The notes: generated by a model not told the origin, from the sequence alone. 64,000 nt of DNA from Larsenimonas suaedae (GCF_023712105.1 NZ_JAMLJI010000001.1:806001-870000), one strand, 5' to 3'. Counted from the first letter of the stretch, positions 49,975-60,063 are shown. Made by a program: numbers and translations.

Positions 49975-51753
49975 ATGCCAAGTCCCCTGACCGCACGTCA
50001 ATGGCTCTCCCGCCATGCAAAGCGCGCCACCCCCTGGCCCCAGACCGCGGTCGCCGCCGCCCTGGTGTCAACTCTCTGTCTTTTCGTTCAAGCCTGGGCA
50101 ATTGCCTCGATCGCTCAGGAAATGGTGCTCGGCCACGCCGACCCACTAAAGCTCTGGCTGCCCCTTGCCGTTCTGCCGCTTGCATTTTTCGCCCGCGGGG
50201 GGCTTGCCTGGCTCAAGACAGTGGCCGGTACGCGCGCAGGCATCCATGTTCGGCAATCCATTCGCGCCGACGTATTCGAGCGCATCGGCGAACGCGGCCC
50301 CCTCTGGGCACAGCGCCAGCATAGCGCCACCCTCGGCAATCGCGTATGGGACCAGGTTGATGCGTTGCACGGCTATTACGCCGATTACCGTCCGCAGGTC
50401 ATTCTGAGCGCTCTGATTCCGCTCATGATTCTGGTCGTCGTGTTTCCGCTCAACTGGGCTGCCGGGGTAATTCTATTGGTGACAGGCCCGCTCATCCCGA
50501 TGAACATGGCCTTGATCGGCATGGGCGCCAAATCACGCCAAAAGGCTCAGTTTCAGGAAATGGCCCGCATGAGCCGGCATTTCTCGGACACACTGCGCGG
50601 CCTGCCGACACTCAAGCTGTTTGGGCTCGGCCGCCAGCAGGCCGGCGCCATTTACAAGGTGTCCGAGGCGTTTCGCCGCCAGACCATGCGGGTGCTGCGC
50701 CTGGCGTTTCTCTCCTCGACCGCGCTCGAATTCTTCGCCTCGGTATCGATCGCCATTCTCGCCATCTACATCGGTTTCGTTTATCTCGGAAAATTCGAGT
50801 TCGGCGGCTGGGGCCATGGCCTGGATCTTTTCACGGGGCTGTTCATCCTGATTCTGGCCCCAGAGTTCTACCAGCCACTACGAGAGCTTGGGACGCACTA
50901 CCACGCCAAGGCCGAGGCCGAGGCCGCTGCCGACGACCTCATGGCGCTCTTGGCATCGGAAGAATCGGCCTCTGAAAGCGCCACCTACGCCGAGTGGACG
51001 GTTCCGGCGTCACTTGGGCTAACGCTCAAGGGCGTTTGCGCTCATTACAACGGGCACTCGCCAAACGCCATCGACACCCTCGATCTCGAACTTGCACCGA
51101 ACACCACCACCGCCATCGTCGGCCCCAGCGGTGCCGGTAAATCGACTCTGCTTGCCTTGATCACTCGGGCACTGGCCCCATCGGAAGGCGCTTTGTATAC
51201 CCATGACGGCCAGCCCCTCAGTGACATTTCCGTCGAGCAATGGCGCAAGGCACTCGGCTGGGTCGGCCAACGAAGCGCCCTCCTGACGGGTACACTTGCC
51301 GATAATCTGAGACTCGCCAACCCGGCCCTTAAGGATGAAGCGCTTTGGGAGGCGCTTTCGGACGTGGGTCTGGCAGCCTGGGCAACCGAATTGCCCCAGG
51401 GCCTTGCCACCCGACTCGGTGAGGGTGGGCAACCCGTCTCGGGCGGGCAGGCAAGGCGCATCGCGCTTGCCCGCGCGATACTCAGGGACGCGCCGCTGAT
51501 ACTTCTGGATGAGCCGACGGCAAGCCTTGACCAGCAAAGCGAGCGCGACATCATCGAGGTGCTGGCGCGACTCAAGGCCACCCGCACCCTGGTGATTCTG
51601 ACGCATCGACTTGACCTTCTGAGCCTGGCCGATCAGATCGTACGGCTCGAGCGCTGCCGCGGGCGAACGTACTCATCTGCCGCTCAGTTGGCCGATGTCG
51701 CGCCCAATGACGAGCCATCAAGCGCGGCGTCGTTTCAGGGAGACACCCCATGA
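49975..51753 (+). CDS. cydD: thiol/heme ABC exporter subunit CydD
   Basis: This 592-residue half-transporter has about six N-terminal membrane helices and an ABC ATPase domain: Walker A GPSGAGKST near residue 385, signature SGGQARRIALARA and Walker B LILLDEPTASLD. With CydC it moves cysteine and glutathione to the periplasm and is needed to mature cytochrome bd oxidase. ATG 49975 has a GGAG site 5 bp upstream; the upstream GTG 49969 is unlikely. Its stop overlaps the cydC ATG (ATGA). Confidence 0.92.
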   Translation: MPSPLTARQWLSRHAKRATPWPQTAVAAALVSTLCLFVQAWAIASIAQEMVLGHADPLKLWLPLAVLPLAFFARGGLAWLKTVAGTRAGIHVRQSIRADVFERIGERGPLWAQRQHSATLGNRVWDQVDALHGYYADYRPQVILSALIPLMILVVVFPLNWAAGVILLVTGPLIPMNMALIGMGAKSRQKAQFQEMARMSRHFSDTLRGLPTLKLFGLGRQQAGAIYKVSEAFRRQTMRVLRLAFLSSTALEFFASVSIAILAIYIGFVYLGKFEFGGWGHGLDLFTGLFILILAPEFYQPLRELGTHYHAKAEAEAAADDLMALLASEESASESATYAEWTVPASLGLTLKGVCAHYNGHSPNAIDTLDLELAPNTTTAIVGPSGAGKSTLLALITRALAPSEGALYTHDGQPLSDISVEQWRKALGWVGQRSALLTGTLADNLRLANPALKDEALWEALSDVGLAAWATELPQGLATRLGEGGQPVSGGQARRIALARAILRDAPLILLDEPTASLDQQSERDIIEVLARLKATRTLVILTHRLDLLSLADQIVRLERCRGRTYSSAAQLADVAPNDEPSSAASFQGDTP

Positions 51754-53504
51754 CCGATCATCACCAGGCATCACTACGCCCCTACCTCAGCCAGATGCGC
51801 CCGTTTCTACCACTGCTGGCAGCCGGGGTCGTTTTGAACCTGATCGCGGCGCTTTCCACCATCGGGCTGATTTCCCTGTCGGGCTGGTTTCTAAGCGCCT
51901 CGGCGCTGGCCGGAGTGAGCGCGGCCACTGCCCACAGCTTCAACTACTTCCTGCCGTCTGCCGGTGTGCGCTTTTTCGCAGTCACCCGCACACTCGGCCG
52001 CTATGGCGAGCGCATCACCACCCACGAAGGCACCTTCAAGCTGCTTTCGACGCTTAGGCGGCGCCTGTTTCTTGCCATCGAGCCCCTCTCGCCGTCCGAG
52101 CTCCAAATGCGCGGCAGCAGTGAGCTACTAACCCGCCTGACCCGAGACATCGACGCCCTCGATGGCCTTTACGTTCGCGTGATTACCCCTTCGATCGTCG
52201 CCGTACTTGCCATCATGACCTGCGGCGTGGTGATGGGCATTTTTGCCCCCTGGATCGGTCTGGGCGCTGCGCTTTCGCTGCTTGTCGCCGGCACTCTTGG
52301 CCCCTGGTGGGCGCTCAAGCGCGGGGCCGGCGTGTCTAGCCGATGGCACGAGTTGGATACCACCAACCGCACGCGACTTCAGGAGCGGTTGAGCGGCATG
52401 ACGGAACTGATGATTTATGGCCGCTGGCGTGATGAGGTGACCGCCTTGTTGACACGCCAGCGTGATCGGGATGCCCGTGAGCTCGAGCTTGCTCGCCTCT
52501 GGGGGCGCTCTCAGCTTTTCACCCAGGGAATCTTGGGCATTACCTTGACCGCAGTCATGGCAGGGGCGGTCTATCTGGCCCATCAAAACACACTGGACCC
52601 CACCTTGATCGCGCTGCTGGGATTGACTGTTCTGGCGGGCTTTGAAGCGATTGCCTTGCTGCCTCGAGCCTTTCAGGAACTGGGCAAGATCCGGCGCGCG
52701 GCAGGGCGCATCGATGCCGTGACAGAGGGCACCAGCACGATCGTATTCCCGGCCATCGACCATTCCCCCCCCAAGGGCCACCGACTCGTGATCGAGCACG
52801 CCTGCGTGCGCTTTACTCGAGAAACACCGGCCCTTGACGATGTATCACTGACCCTTGAAGAACGCCAACATCTTGCCTTGATCGGCCCCTCCGGCAGCGG
52901 CAAGACCAGCCTGATCAACGCGTTGACGCGATTCATCGAGCTTGATTCCGGGAACATCACGCTGGGCGGCGTTTCCATCGATGCCTTGAGCGAACCGACG
53001 CTTCGACGCCAAATGGCCGTTGCCTCACAGGATACGCACCTGTTTACCACCACCTATCGTGAGAACCTGCGTCTGGGCGCACCAAACGCCTCGGATGAGA
53101 CATTCATCGAGGTATTGGACGCGCTGGACCTTGGTGAATGGCTCGCGGCGCAGCCAGACGGGCTCGACAGCTGGCCAGACGAAGGCGGCAGCTCGCTTTC
53201 CGGCGGCCAGCTTCGCCGCTTTGGCGTTGCACGGGCGTTAATCTCGAGCGCGCCGATTCTGATTCTGGATGAACCTACTGAAGGGCTCGACCAGGCAAGT
53301 GAACGGCGCGTGCTGAACGCCATCCATCACTACGCCCAGGGGCGCACGCTGATTTTGATCACGCACAAGATGACCGCGCTTTCGCAGATGGATCGTATCG
53401 CGGTGCTCGAACACGGTCGCCTGATCGAGCACGGCACGCCCCAGGCGCTTTTAAACACACCCAATAGCCGATTTCGTGCGCTGAACCAACGATTGAAACT
53501 GTGA
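51750..53504 (+). CDS. cydC: thiol/heme ABC exporter subunit CydC
   Basis: This 584-residue half-transporter is the partner of CydD: membrane domain up to about residue 320, then Walker A GPSGSGKTS, signature SGGQLRRFGVARA and Walker B ILILDEPTEGLD. The GWFLSASALAG and SFNYFLPSAGVRFFAVTRT segments are typical of CydC. It is translationally coupled to cydD. The cydAB oxidase genes are not in the window. Confidence 0.93.
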   Translation: MTDHHQASLRPYLSQMRPFLPLLAAGVVLNLIAALSTIGLISLSGWFLSASALAGVSAATAHSFNYFLPSAGVRFFAVTRTLGRYGERITTHEGTFKLLSTLRRRLFLAIEPLSPSELQMRGSSELLTRLTRDIDALDGLYVRVITPSIVAVLAIMTCGVVMGIFAPWIGLGAALSLLVAGTLGPWWALKRGAGVSSRWHELDTTNRTRLQERLSGMTELMIYGRWRDEVTALLTRQRDRDARELELARLWGRSQLFTQGILGITLTAVMAGAVYLAHQNTLDPTLIALLGLTVLAGFEAIALLPRAFQELGKIRRAAGRIDAVTEGTSTIVFPAIDHSPPKGHRLVIEHACVRFTRETPALDDVSLTLEERQHLALIGPSGSGKTSLINALTRFIELDSGNITLGGVSIDALSEPTLRRQMAVASQDTHLFTTTYRENLRLGAPNASDETFIEVLDALDLGEWLAAQPDGLDSWPDEGGSSLSGGQLRRFGVARALISSAPILILDEPTEGLDQASERRVLNAIHHYAQGRTLILITHKMTALSQMDRIAVLEHGRLIEHGTPQALLNTPNSRFRALNQRLKL

Positions 53505-53592
53505 CGTCGCACGGACCGCGACTGCTTTACACTTTACGGCTGGATGAGCGCTTTGCGATCACGAGCAGACATGACTCAGGAAAGGATACCGT

Positions 53593-54324
53593 ATGTTCTC
53601 TCACCTCCCCTCCCCGTTTAACGCCCTGATCACCGGCACAGGTGGGCTCGGCGTGGCGTTTGCCAATGCCCTGCTTGAGCGCGACTCGCTGGGTTCGTTG
53701 ACCCTTGCCTCGCGCTCACCGGCCGAGGGCGTTACCGCCGATGATCGAGTGACCGAGATCACGACCGACCTCTCAAGCGAGAAAGGCCAGCGTGAACTGG
53801 CCGGCCAGCTTCCCGACCACGTACACCTCTGGCTTCATACGGTGGGCGTGCTTCACAGCGACACAATTTCGCCGGAAAAACGCCTTGAGCATCTAACGAC
53901 CGATCAGCTTACCGAGAGCTTTCGAATCAATACGGCCACCTTCGGCGGCCTGCTCGGCCAACTTGCGCCAAGGATCTCGAGCCAGCCTGTGCTGATCGGG
54001 GTGTTGTCGGCGCGCATCGGGTCGATCGGTGACAACCGCCTCGGAGGCTGGTACGGCTACCGGGCAAGCAAGGCCGCACTCAACATGCTGGTCAAGACCG
54101 CCTCGATCGAGTTGGAACGCCGGAACCCGGAAGCCATCATCGTAAGCCTTCACCCTGGCACCACCGACACCGGGCTCTCGAAGCCGTTTCAAGGCCACGT
54201 ACCCGATAACAAGCTCTTTACCCCAAGTTACGCCGCCGACGCACTTCTCTCGGTCCTTGCCAATCGAACGCCCGACGACAGCGGCAGTTTCTGGGACTGG
54301 AATGACACCCCGATCGAGTGGTAA
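53593..54324 (+). CDS. SDR family NAD(P)-dependent oxidoreductase (C-factor/CsgA-like)
   Basis: This 243-residue short-chain dehydrogenase has a glycine-rich N-terminal ALITGTGGLGVAFANALLER, an ASRSP region for NADP binding, the catalytic YRASK (GYRASKAALNML near residue 157) and a C-terminal SFWDWNDTPIEW. Relatives include the Myxococcus C-factor and uncharacterised reductases. The substrate is unknown. An AAAGGATACC site precedes the ATG; the gene is convergent with the quinone oxidoreductase. Confidence 0.82.
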   Translation: MFSHLPSPFNALITGTGGLGVAFANALLERDSLGSLTLASRSPAEGVTADDRVTEITTDLSSEKGQRELAGQLPDHVHLWLHTVGVLHSDTISPEKRLEHLTTDQLTESFRINTATFGGLLGQLAPRISSQPVLIGVLSARIGSIGDNRLGGWYGYRASKAALNMLVKTASIELERRNPEAIIVSLHPGTTDTGLSKPFQGHVPDNKLFTPSYAADALLSVLANRTPDDSGSFWDWNDTPIEW

Positions 54325-54338
54325 GCCTTAAAAAAACG

Positions 54339-55316
54339 CTACGGAATGAGCAGCGTTGCCCCGGTCGTGCGGCGCTGCATCAAGGCGTCCTGCGCCTTGC
54401 CCGCCTCGGAAAGTGCAAAGCGCTGGTTGATCTGAACGTCGATAGCGCCGCGCTCGATCATGTCAAAAAGCTCAGCCGCCATCGCCTTTCGCCGAGACGG
54501 CGTATCGGCGTAGCCGCCAAGACTTGGCCGCGTCACAAAAAGTGAGCCCTTCTGATTAAGGATACCTAGATTGACGCCTTCAACGGGGCCGGAGGCGTTG
54601 CCGAAACTGACGATCAGCCCACGCCGTTTTACACAGTCAAGCGATACCGGCCAGGTATCCTTGCCGACGGAATCGTACACCACGTCGCACAGCTCATTGT
54701 CGGTCAGTGCCTTGACGCGCTCGACCACATCCTCGGTGGTGTAATTGATGATGGCATCGGCGCCCAACGATCGAGCAAGCTCGGCCTTTTCATCGGTGGA
54801 TACGGTACCGATCAACCGCGCCCCGAGCGCATTGGCCCATTGACAGGCCAGTGTTCCAACCCCGCCTGCAGCAGCGTGAAACAAGATTGTATCTCCGGCC
54901 TTGACCTCATGAACCTGACGCAACAGATACTGAACGGTCATGCCTTTAAGAAGGCTCGCCGCAGCCACGTCGAACGAAATCGATTCCGGAAGCGGTATCA
55001 AAAACTCGGCCGGCAGGCAGTGCAGCTGTGAATAGGCGCCGAGGGGCCCCTGGGCGTAGGCCACTCGGTCTCCCGGTGAAAACGCTTGAACATCTTCGCC
55101 GACCGCTTCGATGATGCCAGCGGCTTCGGTACCCAGGCCCGAAGGAAACGACGACACCGGATACAGCCCTTCGCGCCCATAGATATCGATGAAATTCATG
55201 CCAATGGCCTGGTTTCTGACCAGCACCTCATTAGCGCTAGGTGTCGGAGTCGGCACCTCCACATACTCAAGCACCTCACTGCCGCCATGTTGTGAAAACC
55301 GGATACCGTGCGTCAT
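54339..55316 (-). CDS. quinone oxidoreductase (NADPH:quinone reductase, Qor family)
   Basis: This 325-residue zinc-free MDR enzyme has the Qor signature (DIYGREGLYPV, GTEAAGIIEAVGEDV) and the nucleotide-binding FHAAAGGVGTLACQWANALGA. It reduces quinones with NADPH. The ATG at 55316 (MTHGIRFSQHGGSEVLEYVE) has AAGGAG upstream; an ATG at 55340 is an alternative. The region upstream is divergent to the XRE regulator. Confidence 0.88.
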   Translation of the reverse strand: MTHGIRFSQHGGSEVLEYVEVPTPTPSANEVLVRNQAIGMNFIDIYGREGLYPVSSFPSGLGTEAAGIIEAVGEDVQAFSPGDRVAYAQGPLGAYSQLHCLPAEFLIPLPESISFDVAAASLLKGMTVQYLLRQVHEVKAGDTILFHAAAGGVGTLACQWANALGARLIGTVSTDEKAELARSLGADAIINYTTEDVVERVKALTDNELCDVVYDSVGKDTWPVSLDCVKRRGLIVSFGNASGPVEGVNLGILNQKGSLFVTRPSLGGYADTPSRRKAMAAELFDMIERGAIDVQINQRFALSEAGKAQDALMQRRTTGATLLIP

Positions 55317-55628
55317 TTGAATACTCTCCTTTGGGGTCATGTCGTTGCTTGCTCAAAAGCGTAGATCACCCAAGAGGTACTCAGGTATCAAAAATGCACA
55401 GAACGTGACTCGGCTTTAAAGAGGACCGCTCAAATAACAGTGAACTGAGGGCGCGCAAAACTCGCGTAGTGATTTGCGACATTTTTTAACGTCGTCGCCC
55501 GGTATTTTCAGTTAAGGTGCAGACTGACTGGGGAAACTCATTCTAAATTGTTAGATAAAATCCATATAAGCACACTTAGGTATTAGTACTTTATAATTGC
55601 CAGACATGAATGATAACGAGAGCTATTC
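55317..55628. other. 312-bp divergent intergenic region, AT-rich on the regulator side
   Basis: No gene is seen. A TATAAT at 55592-55597 lies about 30 bp before the XRE regulator start, but its -35 is poor. The left half, next to the quinone oxidoreductase, has ordinary composition; 55540-55600 is AT-rich. Confidence 0.4.
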
Positions 55629-56249
55629 ATGAACAAGCTAGGCGAGCGTATACGTGATCTGCGTGAACAGGCTGGTATTAGCAAGGCAGCCCTGGCAAGA
55701 CGTGTTGGCGTATCCGACGTCACGATTTCTTACTGGGAAAGCGGCGCGATCCAGCGGGTCGGTCATTCACGTTTAGGGCCATTGTCGAAAGCATTGGGCT
55801 GTAGTGTCGGGTACCTTCTTGGTGATTCCCGCATGAGCGTATCTGAGACCAAGGCGGTCTACGACGCGTCTACAAACCATGTTCCGATCTATCAACTGAC
55901 ACAGAACCCGGAGTGCCTTGGTGGAAAAACCGCAGCACAAACCATGATTCCGACAGGGTTATTACCGGATCATTGGAAGGCAATAAAAGGGTTTTTACTA
56001 TGTACCGAACCTGACCAGAGCTTTGATTTCTTTGGGCATGGTGAGTGGCTTTTTGTCGTACCCGCCCTGCGCTTTACCGAGTCGGGCTTGTACGTTGTCG
56101 AAGAGCAGCGCCAGCTCAAGATTCGGCGCCTGCTCCTCGATGATGGTCAGTGCGATGCCGAAGACAGCCAGGGTCGACGGGAATCACTCGCGGTGCATTG
56201 TCTACCCCGCGCGCGCGTCATGGGCAGCATGACACCCATGTCGCTTTAG
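55629..56249 (+). CDS. XRE-family regulator with a S24-like C-terminal domain, probably not self-cleaving
   Basis: This 206-residue protein has an N-terminal lambda-repressor-type helix-turn-helix (about residues 5-65, with ISKAALARRVGVSDVTISYWESG) and a C-terminal domain (FFGHGEWLFVVPALRF, SGLYVVEEQRQLKIRRLL) of the LexA/CI S24 type. The serine in PDQSFDF sits where the catalytic serine would be, but the lysine position near IRRLL reads arginine. It resembles a phage-type repressor, but no phage genes surround it. It diverges from the quinone oxidoreductase and may regulate it. Confidence 0.7.
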   Translation: MNKLGERIRDLREQAGISKAALARRVGVSDVTISYWESGAIQRVGHSRLGPLSKALGCSVGYLLGDSRMSVSETKAVYDASTNHVPIYQLTQNPECLGGKTAAQTMIPTGLLPDHWKAIKGFLLCTEPDQSFDFFGHGEWLFVVPALRFTESGLYVVEEQRQLKIRRLLLDDGQCDAEDSQGRRESLAVHCLPRARVMGSMTPMSL

Positions 56250-56328
56250 CGAGCCCTTTAGCCCGGTCATTACACCGACGTCTTACCCGATAATATTCAC
56301 CCGGCAACAATGAGTAGACCGCATGGTG

Positions 56329-57630
56329 TTACAAGGTGGCTTGAACTCTCAGGCCACCGACCACTGCGTCATCCACCTCACCTAACCCGCCTGGGTGCAC
56401 GATGTATTGAAGGTTGGGCTGCAGCTTCAACCAACGATTCACACTAACGCCGTAATACACTTCCGTGTTGTATTCACTGCCTTGCGCCGGAAGGTAGGCC
56501 GCATCGTCGTAGGTATAGCCCTGTTCGATATTGCTTTGTCGACGCGCATCACTGACGTCGTCGTTGACGTGTACCCAACCGATACCTACACCGACCTCGT
56601 CTCTGGGCCGCGCATCGAACGGTCCGACATAGCTGAGCGCAGCCGACAAGTACCGATCGATGGTCGAGGTTCGCTGATCGTTATATGCCCCCTGAACCGT
56701 GGCAGTCAGCCCCCGATGCGGGTCATCGTTTCGGGCCGTTAGCTGCTGCTGCGCCACGAAATAGACGCCGAACCTGCGCCCGGTCGTGCCGTCACCGTCT
56801 GCTCGATCGGCATCCGCGGTGCTGTAGTACCCGCCAAGGGCGTATTTTCCGGGCAGTTCCTGTGCAAAAAACTGTGGAGTCCAGCCTATTTCAGCCGGAA
56901 TGAGAGTGCCCGTCGTACCACTGTGCTTTAGATCGAGGGCATTTCGAACGTCAAGGTTGGACGGGTTTTCATTGAAAAACCCGATCTGGGCGTACCACTG
57001 CGGCGTCATGTTGAGCCGAACGCGCGCGGCCCACTGGCTGACCGGCCAGTTATACCAGATCCCCCCGGCCCAATTGCCCGGCTGGCCGCCACCGAGCGCC
57101 AGATTTTGAAACTGGCTATCGACCGCGGCGAAATCGGCACCGACCGGAATGCGGCCCAGTTTGATATCAAGCGCATCATCGAAGTAGGTCTGTCGGTACC
57201 AGAGCTGTGTGAGTCGCGTGGTTTGACCGCGCCCCCATACTTCCTGTGTCGAGGACAGTGCGCCGGAGTCAGGATTGACCAGGCGATCACGGGTGATGTC
57301 CCGACCGTTGCGATCAGTCAGGGTCATCTGGAATTCAGCGTTTGGAATATCAAAAAGCCGCTCCAGATCAAACGCCGCGCCGAGCGTCCATTGGTCGCTG
57401 TAGCGCGCGGTTCGATCATGGTTGTAGCCGCCCGCTGCGTTCCAGGCCGATTCCGATACATAGCCCAGTGTGAAATCGATGCCCTGATCGGAAAGCGACG
57501 TGCGCGCCCCGCGCCAGTCACCCAGCATCCAGGGCGAGTCCCCATCGAACGCGGAATAGGCGCTGGCGGGCGTGACCACACATACGCTTGCCAACACGCA
57601 TGCTGCGTTTCTTGCCATGGTCCAGATCAT
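56329..57630 (-). CDS. carbohydrate-selective porin, OprB family
   Basis: This 433-residue outer-membrane protein has a signal peptide (cut near TPASA) followed by LGDWRGARTSLSDQGIDFTLGY, the OprB start, and a C-terminal strand ending in RVQATL. Sixteen-stranded OprB barrels admit glucose and other sugars. The ATG at 57630 follows GGGAG by 8 bp. No sugar transporter or catabolic genes are adjacent. Confidence 0.88.
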   Translation of the reverse strand: MIWTMARNAACVLASVCVVTPASAYSAFDGDSPWMLGDWRGARTSLSDQGIDFTLGYVSESAWNAAGGYNHDRTARYSDQWTLGAAFDLERLFDIPNAEFQMTLTDRNGRDITRDRLVNPDSGALSSTQEVWGRGQTTRLTQLWYRQTYFDDALDIKLGRIPVGADFAAVDSQFQNLALGGGQPGNWAGGIWYNWPVSQWAARVRLNMTPQWYAQIGFFNENPSNLDVRNALDLKHSGTTGTLIPAEIGWTPQFFAQELPGKYALGGYYSTADADRADGDGTTGRRFGVYFVAQQQLTARNDDPHRGLTATVQGAYNDQRTSTIDRYLSAALSYVGPFDARPRDEVGVGIGWVHVNDDVSDARRQSNIEQGYTYDDAAYLPAQGSEYNTEVYYGVSVNRWLKLQPNLQYIVHPGGLGEVDDAVVGGLRVQATL

Positions 57631-57743
57631 GATACTGCTCCCGCTTTTTTATAAAGGTTGTAATAACACCGTCATGATAAGCGGGCCAAAGCTGTCACCA
57701 AACTTAATTTAAAACCAAAAACTACGCCTTTAGTCTAAATCTA

Positions 57744-58748
57744 CTAGTGGCTATCGGCCACGATACGACACGCCTGGTCGTAAACCTCAAGGCCTGCATC
57801 TGCTTTATGCGCGTTTTCAGACAGAAACCGCCTGAATGTACGCCCACCTCGGCAGCCATGAAACAGCCCCAGCAGATGGCGGGTCAGATGATTGAGTTTG
57901 ACGCCATCGTCCAGCCGACGCGCCACGTACGGGCGAAACTGCTCGAGCACTGCCTGGCGCGATAGCGGCTCGATTGTTTCTCCCCAAAGTGCCTGATCGA
58001 GTCCGGCGAGCAGATACGGATTCTGGTAGGCCTCACGACCGACCATGACACTGTCGACGTGGTTTAGATGACCAGTGCAGGCCTCAAGCGTCTTGATGCC
58101 GCCGTTGATGCCAATGTGAAGCTCTGGATGCCGAGCCTTCAACCGATAGACCCGGTCATAATCCAGAGGTGGTACATCCCGGTTTTCCTTGGGAGACAGC
58201 CCCTGAAGCCAGGCCTTGCGGGCATGAACGGTAAACACCTGTGCGCCGGCGTCAGCGACGATGTCGATGAAGCGAGACAGATCTCGCTCACTGTCCTGAT
58301 CGTCGATACCGATACGGCATTTTACCGTGACCGGAATAGAGACAGCCGCCTGCATGGCCGAGACGCAGCGGCCCACCAGCTCGGGGTGCGCCATCAAGCA
58401 GGCGCCGATCATGTTGTTCTGCACCCGATCGCTTGGGCACCCAACGTTCAGGTTGACCTCATCGAACCCCCACGCCTCGGCAATGCCCGCGCACTCGGCC
58501 AGGGCGCCCGGGTCACTTCCCCCAAGCTGAAGAGCCAGCGGATATTCCATTTCATCGTGCCCGATAAAGCGCTCGCGCGGAGTGCCATGCAGTAATGCGC
58601 CGGTGGTTACCATCTCGGTATAAAGAAGCGCATTACGAGTCATGAGCCGGGCAAGCACCCGGTAATCGCGGGTCGTCCACTCCATCATGGGGGCTACGGA
58701 AAACCGACGTGCTTGATCCAATGGGGTATATTGCGTTTTATCAGTCAC
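57744..58748 (-). CDS. dusA: tRNA-dihydrouridine(20/20a) synthase DusA
   Basis: This 334-residue flavoenzyme reduces uridine at positions 20/20a of tRNA. The FMN-domain start RFSVAPMMEWT, the proton-donor cysteine in NLNVGCPSDRVQNNMIG and the phosphate-binding INGGIKT are present. I choose the GTG at 58748 because the family begins shortly before RFSVAPM and no upstream start has a good ribosome site; an ATG at 58847 would add 33 residues. It is separate from the porin behind it. Confidence 0.9.
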   Translation of the reverse strand: MTDKTQYTPLDQARRFSVAPMMEWTTRDYRVLARLMTRNALLYTEMVTTGALLHGTPRERFIGHDEMEYPLALQLGGSDPGALAECAGIAEAWGFDEVNLNVGCPSDRVQNNMIGACLMAHPELVGRCVSAMQAAVSIPVTVKCRIGIDDQDSERDLSRFIDIVADAGAQVFTVHARKAWLQGLSPKENRDVPPLDYDRVYRLKARHPELHIGINGGIKTLEACTGHLNHVDSVMVGREAYQNPYLLAGLDQALWGETIEPLSRQAVLEQFRPYVARRLDDGVKLNHLTRHLLGLFHGCRGGRTFRRFLSENAHKADAGLEVYDQACRIVADSH

Positions 58749-59044
58749 TTGCTGGTGCCACTCACTCAATGTTCTTGCGATTCGACCCGCTCGAAATCGT
58801 TGTCGAGTCTCGGCGTTGAACGATGCCAAGGATGCGAAGACGACCATGTACTGGACGCAAGATGGAACAGCAGATCAATGTCGCCTTACGCACGGGGCGT
58901 GTGTTGGCGCGCCATTGTACGGAAGAAGGGAGACCCTGCACAGCCGGCCGCAGGCGGGCGTTATTAACGCCGATCAAGGCTCGAGAAAGAGGCAGGCCCC
59001 TCTCGAAACGACATCTCCAATCACGAGCTGATCGACTTGGTTGG
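58749..59044. other. 296-bp gap with no supported gene
   Basis: Two overlapping plus-strand reading frames (58816-59031 and 58823-59233) cover this gap. Neither has a ribosome site or a recognisable fold, and the longer one runs into the CDP-alcohol phosphatidyltransferase gene in the opposite strand. I treat the gap as untranslated. Confidence 0.4.
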
Positions 59045-59794
59045 TTAATGGCGGGATTGACCGGGCTGTTGCAGGAGCCAATGCGTATCGACGGCAAAGG
59101 AATAAACAAGCAGCAAAAGCGCAAGCGCGGCAAGCCATGCGCTTACCGACGCGCTTACAAGGGGGACCAGGCAGACCATGAGTGCAAGCACCTGAACCAC
59201 ACAGATGGCCTTGCGACGCCACGAGTCATATAACGGTTTTTTCAGTGCGGGAAGCCAAAGCGATGCCAGAATAAAGAGATAGCGCATTCCTCCGATCATC
59301 AGTACCCAGACGCCGGCCTTGTCGAGCTGTATGACCGAAAAGCTCAGTAAAAGGATGAACGCCGCATCGAGCTCCATATCAAAACGCGCGCCAAGCGGCG
59401 AGCTTTCGCCCTTGCGCCGAGCGACCCACCCATCGACGCCATCAAGGCACAGCGCAATGAGCGCCAACGCGAGAAAGCTCATAAGATGAACCTCAAGCGT
59501 TTCAGGGAACATCGCCACCCCCGTCATGAAACAGACAAGCACGGCGCGTACGCCCGTGACGGCATTGGCCCAGCCAAGATGCATCTGGTCCGTGCGTCGC
59601 AGCCCGAGCCACAATAGAAAGGCCACGACCAGATACGCCCCAAACGCGACACGCCCCACCCCGACCTCATCGATGTCGAACACCCAAAGCTCGGCGTTAA
59701 GCATATAAAGCCCTGCAAGCCCAAGAAACAGCTCGAACAGCAACCATCCAGCCCTGGAGGGTTCCGCAACGTACTTACCTGCCTTGGATGTCAT
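59045..59794 (-). CDS. CDP-alcohol phosphatidyltransferase family protein
   Basis: This 249-residue polytopic membrane protein has a complete CDP-OH-P motif, DGWVARRKGESSPLGARFD followed by MELD, which fits DGxxAR-x8-Gx3Dx3D. Family enzymes move a phosphatidyl or phospho-alcohol unit from a CDP-activated donor to an alcohol. About six hydrophobic helices surround the motif. The ATG has GGGGAGGG upstream. It diverges from the operon at 60064 and is probably part of the same pathway. The exact substrate is unknown. Confidence 0.8.
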   Translation of the reverse strand: MTSKAGKYVAEPSRAGWLLFELFLGLAGLYMLNAELWVFDIDEVGVGRVAFGAYLVVAFLLWLGLRRTDQMHLGWANAVTGVRAVLVCFMTGVAMFPETLEVHLMSFLALALIALCLDGVDGWVARRKGESSPLGARFDMELDAAFILLLSFSVIQLDKAGVWVLMIGGMRYLFILASLWLPALKKPLYDSWRRKAICVVQVLALMVCLVPLVSASVSAWLAALALLLLVYSFAVDTHWLLQQPGQSRH

Positions 59795-60063
59795 GACGCC
59801 CTCCCCAAAATACGTACCACCCCTTCAGGCTCGAACGGCCCACATGATCGCGTGGATTTTTATGATCGATTATTTATACAGAGATAGTACATAACACGCT
59901 TGTCCGCATTGAACAGAGACTCACCAGCCAAAAAGAGAATCCTAATTTAAACCTGTCTTCAAAAACGCAGCTAAAACATAAGGTTAATTGACATATGGCC
60001 TAAATGAACTTAACTAAAGGAAGGACGGCGCGTTGCCTTTTTATACCCTGTGCAGGAACCATT

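Noticed and set aside
55629-56249. prophage remnant around the XRE/S24 regulator
   Set aside because: Flanking genes are a quinone reductase and a porin, and there is no integrase, att repeat or phage structural gene.
58823-59233. 136-codon plus-strand frame next to dusA
   Set aside because: No ribosome site or domain; its second half is antisense to the CDP-alcohol phosphatidyltransferase gene.
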